From assembly GCA_947588885.1 (NCBI GenBank), contig CANQAH010000008.1, forward strand, positions 1-40,030: a stretch of DNA of 40,030 nucleotides, given 5' to 3'. The translations under genes and the position numbers were made by a program. Below are positions 25,745 to 34,370 of this stretch, in pieces. The first letter of the stretch is position 1; each line of letters opens with the position of its first letter. Origin of the DNA: an uncultured Clostridia bacterium. Lineage in GTDB: Bacteria > Bacillota > Clostridia > TANB77 > CAG-508. The notes beneath the pieces are model-generated. The model made no database searches and was not told where the DNA came from. It was given only the letters and a program-made list of their open reading frames with translations.

Positions 25745-25757
25745 TGGGGGAGGTTTT
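25729..25757 (+). terminator. terminator overlapping the end of the 248-aa gene
   Basis: ACCTCTCCCA/TGGGGGAGGT around GCTAA, then TTTTCCC. The stop codon sits in the loop. The rest of 25,758-25,870 shows only AT-rich sequence with a weak half-palindrome. Confidence 0.75.
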
Positions 25758-25874
25758 CCCTATTATATAAGATTTTGATTCAAATCACTAGGAAATTTTT
25801 TTATACAAAATTAATACTTTTATTCTAAATTGTGCATAAATAAAACATAGCTTGTTTTTTAATAAATAAAACAA

Positions 25875-25903
25875 TTGACTTTATAAGGGTTTGCAGATAT
25901 AAT
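25875..25903 (+). promoter_or_regulatory. promoter of the 62-aa membrane protein gene
   Basis: TTGACT (25875-25880), 17-bp spacer, TATAAT (25898-25903). Confidence 0.7.
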
Positions 25904-25931
25904 AAGTCATATAATATAGAGGATGTAAAAG

Positions 25932-26120
25932 ATGAGTTTATTATTAATATTAATTGGAGCAATATTACTTGCACTTGGAGTAATTTTAGTATATGATGCA
26001 CGACCAATTACCAAAAAATATTTTGGCTTCAGTGATCAAAATGAGGCAGTTTTTGGAATGAAAATGTTAGGATTTATTTTGACAGTAATTGGTGGAGTGT
26101 TATTGTTATTATATTTATAA
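25932..26120 (+). CDS. small two-helix membrane protein, 62 aa
   Basis: Hypothetical. Two hydrophobic helices (about 3-20 and 43-61) flank a polar loop DARPITKKYFGFSDQNE, so a hairpin in the membrane is expected. It has a good promoter and GAGGATG-type RBS. The layout is seen in many small Clostridia membrane proteins of unknown role. A weak terminator at 26120-26147 separates it from the kinase gene, but read-through is likely. Confidence 0.75.
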   Translation: MSLLLILIGAILLALGVILVYDARPITKKYFGFSDQNEAVFGMKMLGFILTVIGGVLLLLYL

Positions 26121-26147
26121 AAGCAGGGATAATTTACCTGCTCTTTT
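26120..26147 (+). terminator. weak terminator or attenuator before the kinase gene
   Basis: AGCAGG (26122-26127)/CCTGCT (26137-26142), then CTTTTA. The short stem suggests partial termination. Confidence 0.55.
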
Positions 26148-26163
26148 ACGTAAAGGAGTATAT

Positions 26164-27807
26164 ATGAAAGTAACATATGAAGAGAAAATATTTGAAATAA
26201 ATGAACCTATTAAGGTAAATAAGCTTTTAGAAAAAGAAATTAAGGAAAATGATATTGCATGTATTTGTAATAATCAGGTTCATGCATTAGATTATGAAAT
26301 TAGAGAAAATTCAAATGTTGAATTAGTTAATACATCAACAAAAGAAGGAAGAAGCGTATATATAAGAGGAATAATGTTTGTTATGGGTATGACTTTTCAT
26401 GATATTTATCCGAAAGCTCTATTAACAGTTAATTATCAATTACATAATTCAATGTTTTGCCAATTAGATAATATGGAAATCACAAAAGAAATGATTGAAA
26501 ATGTAAAAAATAGAATGAAAGAAATTATAAAAGCTGACTTACCAATTACTAAAACTGTAATGACAATAGATGAAGCAAAAGCTTTTTATGCAAATAGTAA
26601 AAGTGCTAATGGAAAATTCCAAATAAATAATCATGCTAAAGAAGTTTCATTATATTTTTGTGAAGATTATTACAATTATTTGTATGGAACAATGCCATTA
26701 ACAACAGGAATGGTTCCATATTTTGATATTGAAATTTATAAAAATGGATATTTAGTAAGATATCCGGATAAAATGAATCCATGCGAAGTAGGGGAATATA
26801 AAGAGACTAAAAAACTTCTTGCAACTTTTAATGAATATAATGAAATATATAAATTATTAAATGTAAGTACTGTTCATAAATTAAACCGAAAAGTTGAAGA
26901 AGGACAAATAAATGATTTTATATTACTTTCAGAGGCTTTGCATGAAAAGAAAATTTCTGATTTAGCTGATGAAATTGCTAAAAAGAAAAATGTAAAAATG
27001 GTTTTAATTGCTGGACCATCTTCATCTGGAAAGACTACTTTTGCAAGAAAATTAGCTTTAGCATTAAGACTTAATGGATTAAAACCTCTTACAATTTCAG
27101 TTGATAATTATTTTGTAGAAAGAGATGATAATCCTAAAGATGAATTTGGTAATTATGATTTTGAGTGTTTAGAGGCAATAGATTTAAAATTGTTTAATGA
27201 TCATTTAGTAAAACTTTTAAATGGTGAGGAGATAGATGTTCCTAACTTTGATTTTGCTCTTGGAACAAAAAAATATGATGGAACTAAAATGAAGATGAAT
27301 CCAGATAATATTTTAGTTATTGAAGGAATTCATTGCTTAAACGACAAATTAACTTCAGCAATTTCAAAAGACCAAAAAGTAAAAATTTATATAAGTGATT
27401 TAACTGTTTTAAATATAGATTATTTCAATAGAATTTCTACGACAGACACGAGATTAATAAGAAGAATTGTTAGAGATTACAAGTTTAGATCTTATGATGC
27501 TCTTTCAACTTTAAGAACATGGTATTCAGTTAATAGAGGAGAAGAAAAGAATATTTATCCATATCAAGAAGAAGCGGATTATATGTTTAATTCATCATTA
27601 ATTTATGAACTTGCAGTAGAAAAAAAATATGCTGTTCCATTACTTAAACAAATAGATAATACTAACAGAGAATATGGAGAAGCACAAAGATTAATTAAGC
27701 TATTAGAATATTTTGACGATATACCAGATGATGATATTCCTAATACATCTTTAATTAGAGAATTTATAGGTGATAGTATTTATCATAAGGAGACTAAGAA
27801 AAAATAA
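26164..27807 (+). CDS. uridine-kinase-like nucleoside kinase with N-terminal TGS/ThrRS-like region
   Basis: 547 aa. The ATG at 26164 follows AAAGGAG; a longer in-frame ORF reading back into the terminator is spurious. The N-terminal part has a TGS-like strand set (KVTYEEKIFEINEPI) and a threonyl-tRNA-synthetase second-additional-domain-like segment with GMTFHDIYP. The C-terminal kinase has P-loop AGPSSSGKTTFARK (about 282-295), SVDNYFVERDD, FDFALG, and VIEGIHCLND. This architecture is common in Clostridia and annotated as nucleoside or uridine kinase; the phosphate acceptor is not proven. Its stop overlaps the next start. Confidence 0.88.
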   Translation: MKVTYEEKIFEINEPIKVNKLLEKEIKENDIACICNNQVHALDYEIRENSNVELVNTSTKEGRSVYIRGIMFVMGMTFHDIYPKALLTVNYQLHNSMFCQLDNMEITKEMIENVKNRMKEIIKADLPITKTVMTIDEAKAFYANSKSANGKFQINNHAKEVSLYFCEDYYNYLYGTMPLTTGMVPYFDIEIYKNGYLVRYPDKMNPCEVGEYKETKKLLATFNEYNEIYKLLNVSTVHKLNRKVEEGQINDFILLSEALHEKKISDLADEIAKKKNVKMVLIAGPSSSGKTTFARKLALALRLNGLKPLTISVDNYFVERDDNPKDEFGNYDFECLEAIDLKLFNDHLVKLLNGEEIDVPNFDFALGTKKYDGTKMKMNPDNILVIEGIHCLNDKLTSAISKDQKVKIYISDLTVLNIDYFNRISTTDTRLIRRIVRDYKFRSYDALSTLRTWYSVNRGEEKNIYPYQEEADYMFNSSLIYELAVEKKYAVPLLKQIDNTNREYGEAQRLIKLLEYFDDIPDDDIPNTSLIREFIGDSIYHKETKKK

Positions 27808-28112
27808 TGTCAAATTTTGTCGTAATTGATGAAGAATTTATATGTGAAAATTGTGGAAAACATGTACCAAAACTAGGATACTCTTGCAGAAATCATTGTC
27901 CAAATTGTTTACATTCAAAACATGTTGATATTAATCCAGGAGATAGAGCAGAAGAATGTCATGGGGATTTAGAGCCTATCGGCCTTGAAATAGGAAAAAA
28001 AGGGTATGTTATTGTTTTTAAATGCAAAAAATGTGGTGCAATAAGAAAGAACAAAGCGGCTGAAGATGACAATATGGATTTATTAATTGAGTTAAGTACG
28101 AAACAATTTTGA
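27807..28112 (+). CDS. RNHCP domain zinc protein
   Basis: 101 aa. The diagnostic segment CRNHCPNCLHSKHVD is present, with paired CxxC units (CENCGKHV near the start and CKKCGAIRK near the end), consistent with a zinc-binding fold of unknown role. Start ATG shares one base with the kinase stop, so translation is coupled. It ends in TGA, which also shows that TGA is a stop in this organism. Confidence 0.9.
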   Translation: MSNFVVIDEEFICENCGKHVPKLGYSCRNHCPNCLHSKHVDINPGDRAEECHGDLEPIGLEIGKKGYVIVFKCKKCGAIRKNKAAEDDNMDLLIELSTKQF

Positions 28113-28130
28113 TTGTTTGTGGAGAAAAAG

Positions 28131-28844
28131 ATGTTTAGAGAAAAATTTAGTTTAGTAAAAGAGAAAATAAAGGAAAAGTATGGCCAATACAGTATTTTGT
28201 ATATATACGGAATAGTTGTATTATTAGTTTGCTTACCACTTACTGTAAGTGGATTCTTTTCAGCACATGATGCTGTATCTCATTTTGCTAGAAATTATTG
28301 TACGATGTATGGTTTAAGGCAAGGACAGTTTGTACCTTTAATTTGTTCTGAATTTTGTGGAGGTTTTGGATATGCATGGAATATTTTTTATCCACCACTT
28401 GGTACATATATAAGTACATTTTTTTATTTAATAGTGCGAAACATGTTGAAAGCTATGAAATTAACAATTATTTTTACAACATTTTGTTCAGGATTATTTA
28501 TGTTTAATTTTGTAAAAGATGTTAGTAAAAATAAAAAAATGGCATTAATGGCATCTATTTTATATATAACATCTATATATTACTTAAATGATGTATATAT
28601 GAGAATGGCAATGGGTGAAGTTGTTGCTTATATGTTTTTGCCGTTATTATTTCATGGACTATATGATATTTTTTATGAAAAAGGAAGAAAAAATTATTTA
28701 CTTACAATAGGTGCAGTTGGAGTTCTTTTATCACATAATATTACTGCTTTTATAACAGTAATATTATCAATGATTTTTATTTTGTTTAACATAAAAAATT
28801 ATTTAAAAAAGAGAATAGAAAAAGAATTTGGAAAAATTTATTAA
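28131..28844 (+). CDS. large polytopic membrane protein, N-terminal fragment (PTPS-related family), frameshifted
   Basis: N-terminal 237 aa of a membrane protein. Start ATG 28131 has GGAG 6 nt upstream; the TTG at 28113 is less likely. Helices alternate with the conserved-looking motifs SAHDAVSHFARNYCTMYGL and FGYAWNIFYPPLGTY, which recall the membrane family labelled 6-pyruvoyl-tetrahydropterin-synthase-related or YfhO-like, probably a glycosyltransferase-C-type membrane enzyme. The frame ends at TAA 28842, but the next frame continues the same protein immediately (KNLLINAFFVIIIS). Adding one A to the run at 28832-28836 would restore one ORF to 29887. Confidence 0.8.
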   Translation: MFREKFSLVKEKIKEKYGQYSILYIYGIVVLLVCLPLTVSGFFSAHDAVSHFARNYCTMYGLRQGQFVPLICSEFCGGFGYAWNIFYPPLGTYISTFFYLIVRNMLKAMKLTIIFTTFCSGLFMFNFVKDVSKNKKMALMASILYITSIYYLNDVYMRMAMGEVVAYMFLPLLFHGLYDIFYEKGRKNYLLTIGAVGVLLSHNITAFITVILSMIFILFNIKNYLKKRIEKEFGKIY

Positions 28845-28906
28845 TAAATGCATTTTTTGTTATTATAATTTCCGTATTTTTCTATGGACCATTTTTAGAG
28901 CATAAA

Positions 28907-29887
28907 ATGGCAACAGAATATGTGGCCATGTCAAATGATGCAATAAAAAATATTGATGGTAATAGTTTATATGTATATCAAATATTTTTTGGAAAATTTC
29001 AATCTGGAGGTTCTGCAACACTAAAAGATGGTATAAATGCAGAAATGTGTTTTTCACTTGGATTACCAATTTTAATATCTTTAATGCTAATACCAATGTG
29101 CTACAAAAAGATTAGTAAAGAAAAAAGGAGCTTATATATATTTGCGATATTATTAGGAACTTTAACAACTTTTATGGCAACTAATTTATTTCAATGGAGT
29201 AAAATTCCAAAAGTATTTAGTATAATTCAGTTTCCATGGAGAATGTTACTGTTTTCTACATTTTTATTTAGTATTATTGCAGGAATTAATATTTGTATAT
29301 TTACAAAAGATCTTAAAAACTCAGGTTTATTTATTATCATTATGATAATTTTAATGTATGCTGGAAATTATATGTCAGACATAATTAAGTTTAAACCAGA
29401 TTTTGATCCATCGATGATAGTGCAAAATACAAATATTAGTAATGTTTTAGGGGCAGATGGTAGATGCTGTGGTGAATATGAATATTTACCAGTAAAGGCT
29501 AAGAATGTATATACTCAAAATAGAAGTAAAAATGTAATTGTATTGTCAGGAAATGCAAAAATAGAAAATGAAGAAAAAAATGGACCCAATCTTTATTTTG
29601 ATATAACTTCTAATGCAGAAGAAAGTACATTAGAATTGCCTTATATTTATTATTTAGGCTATAATATAAAATTAAATGGAAAAGAAATTGATTATCAAGA
29701 ATCAGAACATGGATTTATAAGTATTAAAATTTTGAAAGATGAAATAGGGAAGATAGAAGTAACATATAGTGGTACAAAAGTTAGCAAAATATGTACATGT
29801 ATTTCAATTATTGGAACAATGCTTTTTGTAATTTATGTTATTGTATATGAAATAAAGTTAAGAAGAGCAAAAATTAAAAATGAATAA
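28907..29887 (+). CDS. large polytopic membrane protein, C-terminal fragment (frameshifted)
   Basis: Continuation of the preceding gene in another frame. The first ATG is 28907, but it has no ribosome binding site and coding evidently begins at about 28835 (N-L-L-I-N-A-F-F). About four helices are followed by an extracytoplasmic beta-rich domain (residues roughly 170-290 of this fragment, with YLPVKAKNVYTQN and LELPYIYYLGYNIKLNGKEI, typical of YfhO-like C-termini) and a last helix with a basic tail. The fragment would not be translated efficiently on its own if the shift is real. Confidence 0.75.
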   Translation: MATEYVAMSNDAIKNIDGNSLYVYQIFFGKFQSGGSATLKDGINAEMCFSLGLPILISLMLIPMCYKKISKEKRSLYIFAILLGTLTTFMATNLFQWSKIPKVFSIIQFPWRMLLFSTFLFSIIAGINICIFTKDLKNSGLFIIIMIILMYAGNYMSDIIKFKPDFDPSMIVQNTNISNVLGADGRCCGEYEYLPVKAKNVYTQNRSKNVIVLSGNAKIENEEKNGPNLYFDITSNAEESTLELPYIYYLGYNIKLNGKEIDYQESEHGFISIKILKDEIGKIEVTYSGTKVSKICTCISIIGTMLFVIYVIVYEIKLRRAKIKNE

Positions 29888-29901
29888 TTTTATATAAATA
29901 T

Positions 29902-29956
29902 AATAAAAGCGGACAATATAAAAAACAGAATTTTTCTGAATTGTCCGCTTTTGTTA
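29902..29956. repeat. short CGGACAAT palindrome, copy 5, acting as bidirectional terminator
   Basis: AAAAGCGGACAAT/ATTGTCCGCTTTT with an inner CAGAA/TTCTG stem. About 12 bp shorter than the 67-bp copies. Sits between convergent genes and ends in T-rich sequence on both strands. Confidence 0.88.
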
Positions 29957-29964
29957 TATGCAAA

Positions 29965-32373
29965 TTATACTATTCTATTAATGTTTCCATTTGTATAATT
30001 TTCACCTTCAAAGCGCTGACCTGATTTTACTTTATTTATGACTTGTTGAATTTCATCAGGTGTTTCATCTAAAATATCAATTCTGTATGAACAATTATTA
30101 AAGTCTGTTGGTAGAAGAGATGTAATTTTTGAATTATATAATGTTGAAATAGTTTGAAAATTATCAAGACATAATGGAAATTTAAAATTCATTCTATCTT
30201 TTAAATAATATTTATTTTTTGTGTTACATTGCATACTACATCCTGGATAACATTTATTACTTTTTCCAAGAGGACAATAATTCATATTCATTATAGGAGT
30301 TCTACCATAAACAATTAGTTCTTGATTAGACATAGAGATCATTTGTTTGATAGATGCTTTATCTAATTCTGGTGATATAGTAAATTTATTTATGTTTAAA
30401 TTTAAAAGTTCTTTTATAGAATAATCATTAAAAACATTGAGTGTATAGTTTGCTATGAGATCAAAATTTCCTGTAAACTGTTCTAAAAATTTAAAATTAG
30501 AAATATTTGAAATAACAAAACCTTTTACATTATATTTTTCAAGAGCGTTATTAATATTTGTAGAAAGCAAATTTTTATAATTTGATTTTATTATTGTTGG
30601 TAAATATATATACATATTAAAATTTTCACTAAAATAAGAAAGTACGTTTTCATAGTTTTTATTTCCTAAAAATTTTAATGGTATATAAATATTATCAAAA
30701 CCTTCTAAAGAATTATAGTCTGCATTTTCATCAATGTTATTTAATAACAAAGAAATCTTTTTTTCATTTTTTGTAACTTTGGATTTTAATATTGGCGGAA
30801 CAGCATTAGAAGTTCTATAGATTTTTGATGTAGCAAATTCTTCAACCAAAGATAATGCAGTTCTTCTCAATTCATTAAGTGATTTTATATTTGGAAGAAA
30901 AACATTTTTATCAATATTTATTTTTATGTTTTTGAAAAAGTATGGCGTATTATTAGTTTTACTAATTTGTTCAAGAACTTTTTCTTTTTCTAAAGGATGT
31001 TTTATAGCCTCTTGAGGAATAGAGTCAATTTCACAATATATATCTAATTTTCGATATAGTTCTAAATTACTTGCTGAGCTAACGTGTATAGAAATAGGTT
31101 TATTTTTTAAAATTTTAATTTCACAATTTAAAGGAACTTGTTTGGTTTCAATATTTGTATCATAAGACAATAGGGCATTTTGTGATAAAGTTTTTGAAGA
31201 CATTTTAAATATTTTGTCACCAACTTTTATATTTCCTTTCATTCTACCAATTGTAACAAAATCTTCAGGAACAGCTTCTTTAATATTTTCATTATTTTTC
31301 ATTAATTCTGAAATAGTATATTCACCTGTTTCATTTTCAATTGCTATTGTATCTCCGATTTTTAGGTTTTCATTAATTGAAAGAGTAATTAATCCTTTTG
31401 ATCCATTATATTTAGCAATATGTCCTAAAAATAATCCCATGTTATTTGGTTTATTTTTATAAATGAATGATAAATTTGGACTTGAATCAAAGTGGCCAGT
31501 AGAAAAATTGCCTCTATTAAAAACTTGCATTAGTGTTTTTACATCTTTAGGATCAACTTTATAATCTTTTTCATCTTTAATTAAATCTATATATTTTCTA
31601 TATATTTTGGTTACTGTTGCAACATATGATGGATTTTTCATTCTACCTTCAATTTTAAGAGATTTTACACCACATGAAATAAGACGTGGAAGATATTCTA
31701 AACCACATAAATCACGTGGACTAAGCAAATATTCTTTGTCTATAACTTTTTTGTCATTTTCAATTAATTCATATGGAAGTCTACAGCCTTGTGCACATTT
31801 ACCACGATTTCCAGAACGTCCACCAATCATACTTGAAAATAGACATTGACCTGAATAGGAAATGCATAAAGCACCATGGACAAAACACTCAACTTCAATT
31901 TGAACGTTTTGAGTTATATATTCAATTTCTTCAATTGATAATTCTCTTGAAAGAATAACTCTTTTAAATCCAAGTTCTTGAAGCATAAGTGCACCTTGTA
32001 AATTATGTACAGACATTTGTGTACTTGCATGAATAGGAAGATCAGGGAAAGATTTTATTAACATTTTTCCTAATCCTAAATCTTGAACTATTATTGCATC
32101 TATACCGAATTCATATGCTTTTTTAGCAAGTTCAAAAGCAGAATCAATTTCATCATTTTTTATTAAAATATTTAAAGTTAAATTTGTTTTTACTCCACGT
32201 GTTTTACAATAAGTGATGGCTTTTTTTAATTCATTTATACTAAAATTTTTTGCTGAATATCTCGCATTAAATAGATTAGCACCTAGATAAACACAATCTG
32301 CACCGTTTTGTACAGCTGCTTTAAGACAATCAAAATCACCTACTGGAGAAAGTAATTCAGTTTCTATATTCAT
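29965..32373 (-). CDS. U32 peptidase-family protein (RlhA-like, DUF3656-type)
   Basis: 802 aa. TIM-barrel-like N-terminal domain beginning ELLSPVGDFDCLKAAVQNGADCVYLG, then the family signature ECFVHGALCISYSGQC followed by SSMIGGRSGNRG and CAQGCRLPYE (about 160-205), whose cysteines are expected to bind an iron-sulfur cluster. Family members hydroxylate 23S rRNA (RlhA) or tRNA (TrhP) using prephenate; the historic collagenase label is doubtful. The long C-terminus includes another Cys set (CPLGKSNKCYPGCSMQC). Minus-strand RBS CGGAG; an extended -10 promoter at 32447-32455. Confidence 0.9.
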   Translation of the reverse strand: MNIETELLSPVGDFDCLKAAVQNGADCVYLGANLFNARYSAKNFSINELKKAITYCKTRGVKTNLTLNILIKNDEIDSAFELAKKAYEFGIDAIIVQDLGLGKMLIKSFPDLPIHASTQMSVHNLQGALMLQELGFKRVILSRELSIEEIEYITQNVQIEVECFVHGALCISYSGQCLFSSMIGGRSGNRGKCAQGCRLPYELIENDKKVIDKEYLLSPRDLCGLEYLPRLISCGVKSLKIEGRMKNPSYVATVTKIYRKYIDLIKDEKDYKVDPKDVKTLMQVFNRGNFSTGHFDSSPNLSFIYKNKPNNMGLFLGHIAKYNGSKGLITLSINENLKIGDTIAIENETGEYTISELMKNNENIKEAVPEDFVTIGRMKGNIKVGDKIFKMSSKTLSQNALLSYDTNIETKQVPLNCEIKILKNKPISIHVSSASNLELYRKLDIYCEIDSIPQEAIKHPLEKEKVLEQISKTNNTPYFFKNIKINIDKNVFLPNIKSLNELRRTALSLVEEFATSKIYRTSNAVPPILKSKVTKNEKKISLLLNNIDENADYNSLEGFDNIYIPLKFLGNKNYENVLSYFSENFNMYIYLPTIIKSNYKNLLSTNINNALEKYNVKGFVISNISNFKFLEQFTGNFDLIANYTLNVFNDYSIKELLNLNINKFTISPELDKASIKQMISMSNQELIVYGRTPIMNMNYCPLGKSNKCYPGCSMQCNTKNKYYLKDRMNFKFPLCLDNFQTISTLYNSKITSLLPTDFNNCSYRIDILDETPDEIQQVINKVKSGQRFEGENYTNGNINRIV

Positions 32374-32446
32374 TTTATTACTCCGTATTTTTAGTTAAAT
32401 ATTATATATTCTTTATATAAAATCTTAGTTAAAATTTTATATCATA

Positions 32447-32455
32447 ATTATACCA
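32447..32455 (-). promoter_or_regulatory. extended -10 promoter of the U32 gene
   Basis: Minus strand TGGTATAAT (TGN plus TATAAT), poor -35. About 75 nt before the start codon. Confidence 0.5.
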
Positions 32456-32517
32456 TAAAAATTATTCAAAGATGTCCCAAATTGGCATTTTGTAACAGAA
32501 ATGACATGTTTTAAATG

Positions 32518-32546
32518 TTGACTAAAAAAAATCTATAATATATACT
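32518..32546 (+). promoter_or_regulatory. promoter of the glucosaminidase gene
   Basis: TTGACT (32518-32523), 17-bp spacer, TATACT (32541-32546). Confidence 0.7.
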
Positions 32547-32587
32547 TTCTATTAGATATTATGTCGAATTATGACAGGGAGGGACAA

Positions 32588-33973
32588 ATGAAAAAATTAT
32601 TTAGAAAATTATTAAGTTTCAGTTTAATTTTTATATTAGTTTTTGCTTTTGTTCATACTTTTTTTATAAAACCAAAAGCTAATGCTTTAAGTTCTTCATA
32701 TACACAATATATAAAATCTGGAATTAGTGCATTCCCAGAAAGCTATCAGAAGCAATTAGCATATTTAAAATATTTACATCCAAATTGGGAATTTAAAGCT
32801 TATTATACAGGTATAAGCTGGAGTGATCTTACTTCTCAACAAGCTGAAAATAAATGCTTGAAAAATACAGTATATAAAACAGGTGTAATGGATCCACAAG
32901 CATTATGTATATGTGGAAAAACTGGAGATGTTGGATATTATTGTGCGTCTAAAAAAATGGTTAATTATTATCTTGATCCAAGAAACTTTTTAGGTGAGGC
33001 AATGGTATTTCAATTCATGGATTTGTCAAATGGTGATGGAATATCTAGAGATGTTGTAGCAAGAGCAGTCTCTGGAACATATTTATCAAAATTTGTTGAT
33101 GACATTATGGCTGCTGCAAGTGATGCAAAAATAAATCCATTACATATAGTTGCAACAATTTTTCAAGAGTTAGGGAAAAAATCAGAAACCCCAAAAGCTA
33201 TTTCAGGAACAGTTCCAGGATATGAAGGATGCTATAATTTCTATAATTATGGTGCAACTGATGGAGCTGGAGCAGTTGAAAGAGGATTAGATACAGCAAG
33301 AAGTCTTGGATGGACAACTCCTAGAAAGGCTTTGACAGAGGGAGCTAAAAAAGTATTAGCAAATGAATATATTTATAAAGGTCAAACAACAAAATATTTT
33401 TATAAATTTGATGTTGTTGGTGATGAAATATTAACAGAATCTGCTGGTAAAAAAACTTATCCATCAAGTAAGTTTTTTGCACATCAATTCATGACAAACC
33501 TAAGAGACCCTGCATCACAAGCAGGAAGTTTATACGATACATATGTTGCAAATGGAATTTTAGACGCAGGTATTACATTTACAATTCCAGTATACGACAA
33601 TATGCCTGCTAATCCAGAACCTATACCATCTAGTTTAGGATATTCAACAGATTTATATTATATTAGCAGTATGAAAGATGCTGGTGTTATGCTTAGAACA
33701 ACTGCTGGAGGAGGAACATCTCAAGGGTCAATAAGTAAAGGTTCAATAGTTAAAGTTTTATCAAATTCTGGAACATGGGCGAATGTACAAATTGTAGCAG
33801 CTTCATCATATAATGCTTCTTCTAGAACGTGGAATACAACTACAAAGACAGGATATGTTGCAAGTGAATATTTAACAAGAGTTGGAACTGATATACCTGA
33901 CTATAGAGGTCAAGTAGATATGGATTCAGGAAATTTCCGGAGGAGCAGTACAGCCTGGAAAAGCAGAGTTTAA
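32588..33973 (+). CDS. secreted beta-N-acetylglucosaminidase-like wall hydrolase with SH3 domain, frameshifted before dockerin
   Basis: ATG 32588 has GGGAGGG 5 nt upstream; the ATG at 32561 precedes the RBS. Residues 1-33 are a signal peptide (KKLFRKLL, hydrophobic core, KANA). The body has the pattern of clostridial glucosaminidase-like autolysins: FPESYQKQLAYLKYLHPNW, YLDPRNFLGEAMVFQFMDLS, a helix with E194 (IFQELGKK) as candidate catalytic residue, and PGYEGCYNFYNYGA. A bacterial SH3-like domain follows (about 355-440). The last residues GNFRRSSTAWKSRV are out of frame: one extra A near 33931 breaks the join to the dockerin. Confidence 0.85.
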   Translation: MKKLFRKLLSFSLIFILVFAFVHTFFIKPKANALSSSYTQYIKSGISAFPESYQKQLAYLKYLHPNWEFKAYYTGISWSDLTSQQAENKCLKNTVYKTGVMDPQALCICGKTGDVGYYCASKKMVNYYLDPRNFLGEAMVFQFMDLSNGDGISRDVVARAVSGTYLSKFVDDIMAAASDAKINPLHIVATIFQELGKKSETPKAISGTVPGYEGCYNFYNYGATDGAGAVERGLDTARSLGWTTPRKALTEGAKKVLANEYIYKGQTTKYFYKFDVVGDEILTESAGKKTYPSSKFFAHQFMTNLRDPASQAGSLYDTYVANGILDAGITFTIPVYDNMPANPEPIPSSLGYSTDLYYISSMKDAGVMLRTTAGGGTSQGSISKGSIVKVLSNSGTWANVQIVAASSYNASSRTWNTTTKTGYVASEYLTRVGTDIPDYRGQVDMDSGNFRRSSTAWKSRV

Positions 33974-33995
33974 ACTAGATGAAAAAGAAATTGTT

Positions 33996-34349
33996 ATGAC
34001 TCCTGCAACTAAATTAGAAGATATTAAGAAACAATATTCTGATGTTGTAGTAAAAAAATCTGATGGAACGGTAGTAACAGATACAACAGAATTAATTGGA
34101 ACAGGTTCAACAATTACTACAAATGGAAAGACATATACAGTAGTTAAATATGGAGATACCAGTGGAGACGGAATAATGGACGCAATGGATATGTATCAAA
34201 TAATTCAAGTTTTAATTGGCAATAGTACATTTAAAGATATAGAAAAGTCAGCTGGAGATGTAAATTCTGATAAAACTATTGATGCAATGGATATGTATAT
34301 GATAATTCAGACTCTATTGGGAAATAGTGAATTAACGATAAATAAATAA
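33996..34349 (+). CDS. dockerin-like C-terminal fragment of the preceding protein
   Basis: 117 aa from the first ATG, but coding in this frame begins earlier (ISGGAVQPGKAEF from about 33933), continuous with the glucosaminidase if one base of the AAA at 33931 is removed. The end carries two F-hand-type calcium repeats: GDTSGDGIMDAMDMYQIIQV and GDVNSDKTIDAMDMYMIIQT, each with the D-x-(N/S)-x-D spacing and following helix of type I dockerins. Dockerins bind cohesins; no cohesin is recognised in this window. Next gene is 21 nt downstream. Confidence 0.8.
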   Translation: MTPATKLEDIKKQYSDVVVKKSDGTVVTDTTELIGTGSTITTNGKTYTVVKYGDTSGDGIMDAMDMYQIIQVLIGNSTFKDIEKSAGDVNSDKTIDAMDMYMIIQTLLGNSELTINK

Positions 34350-34370
34350 TAAGAAAATGGGAGAGGTTAT

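Noticed and set aside
28112-28113. TGA read as Trp (Mycoplasma-like code)
   Set aside because: The RNHCP frame ends at TGA with a new gene following, and TGG is used for Trp throughout.
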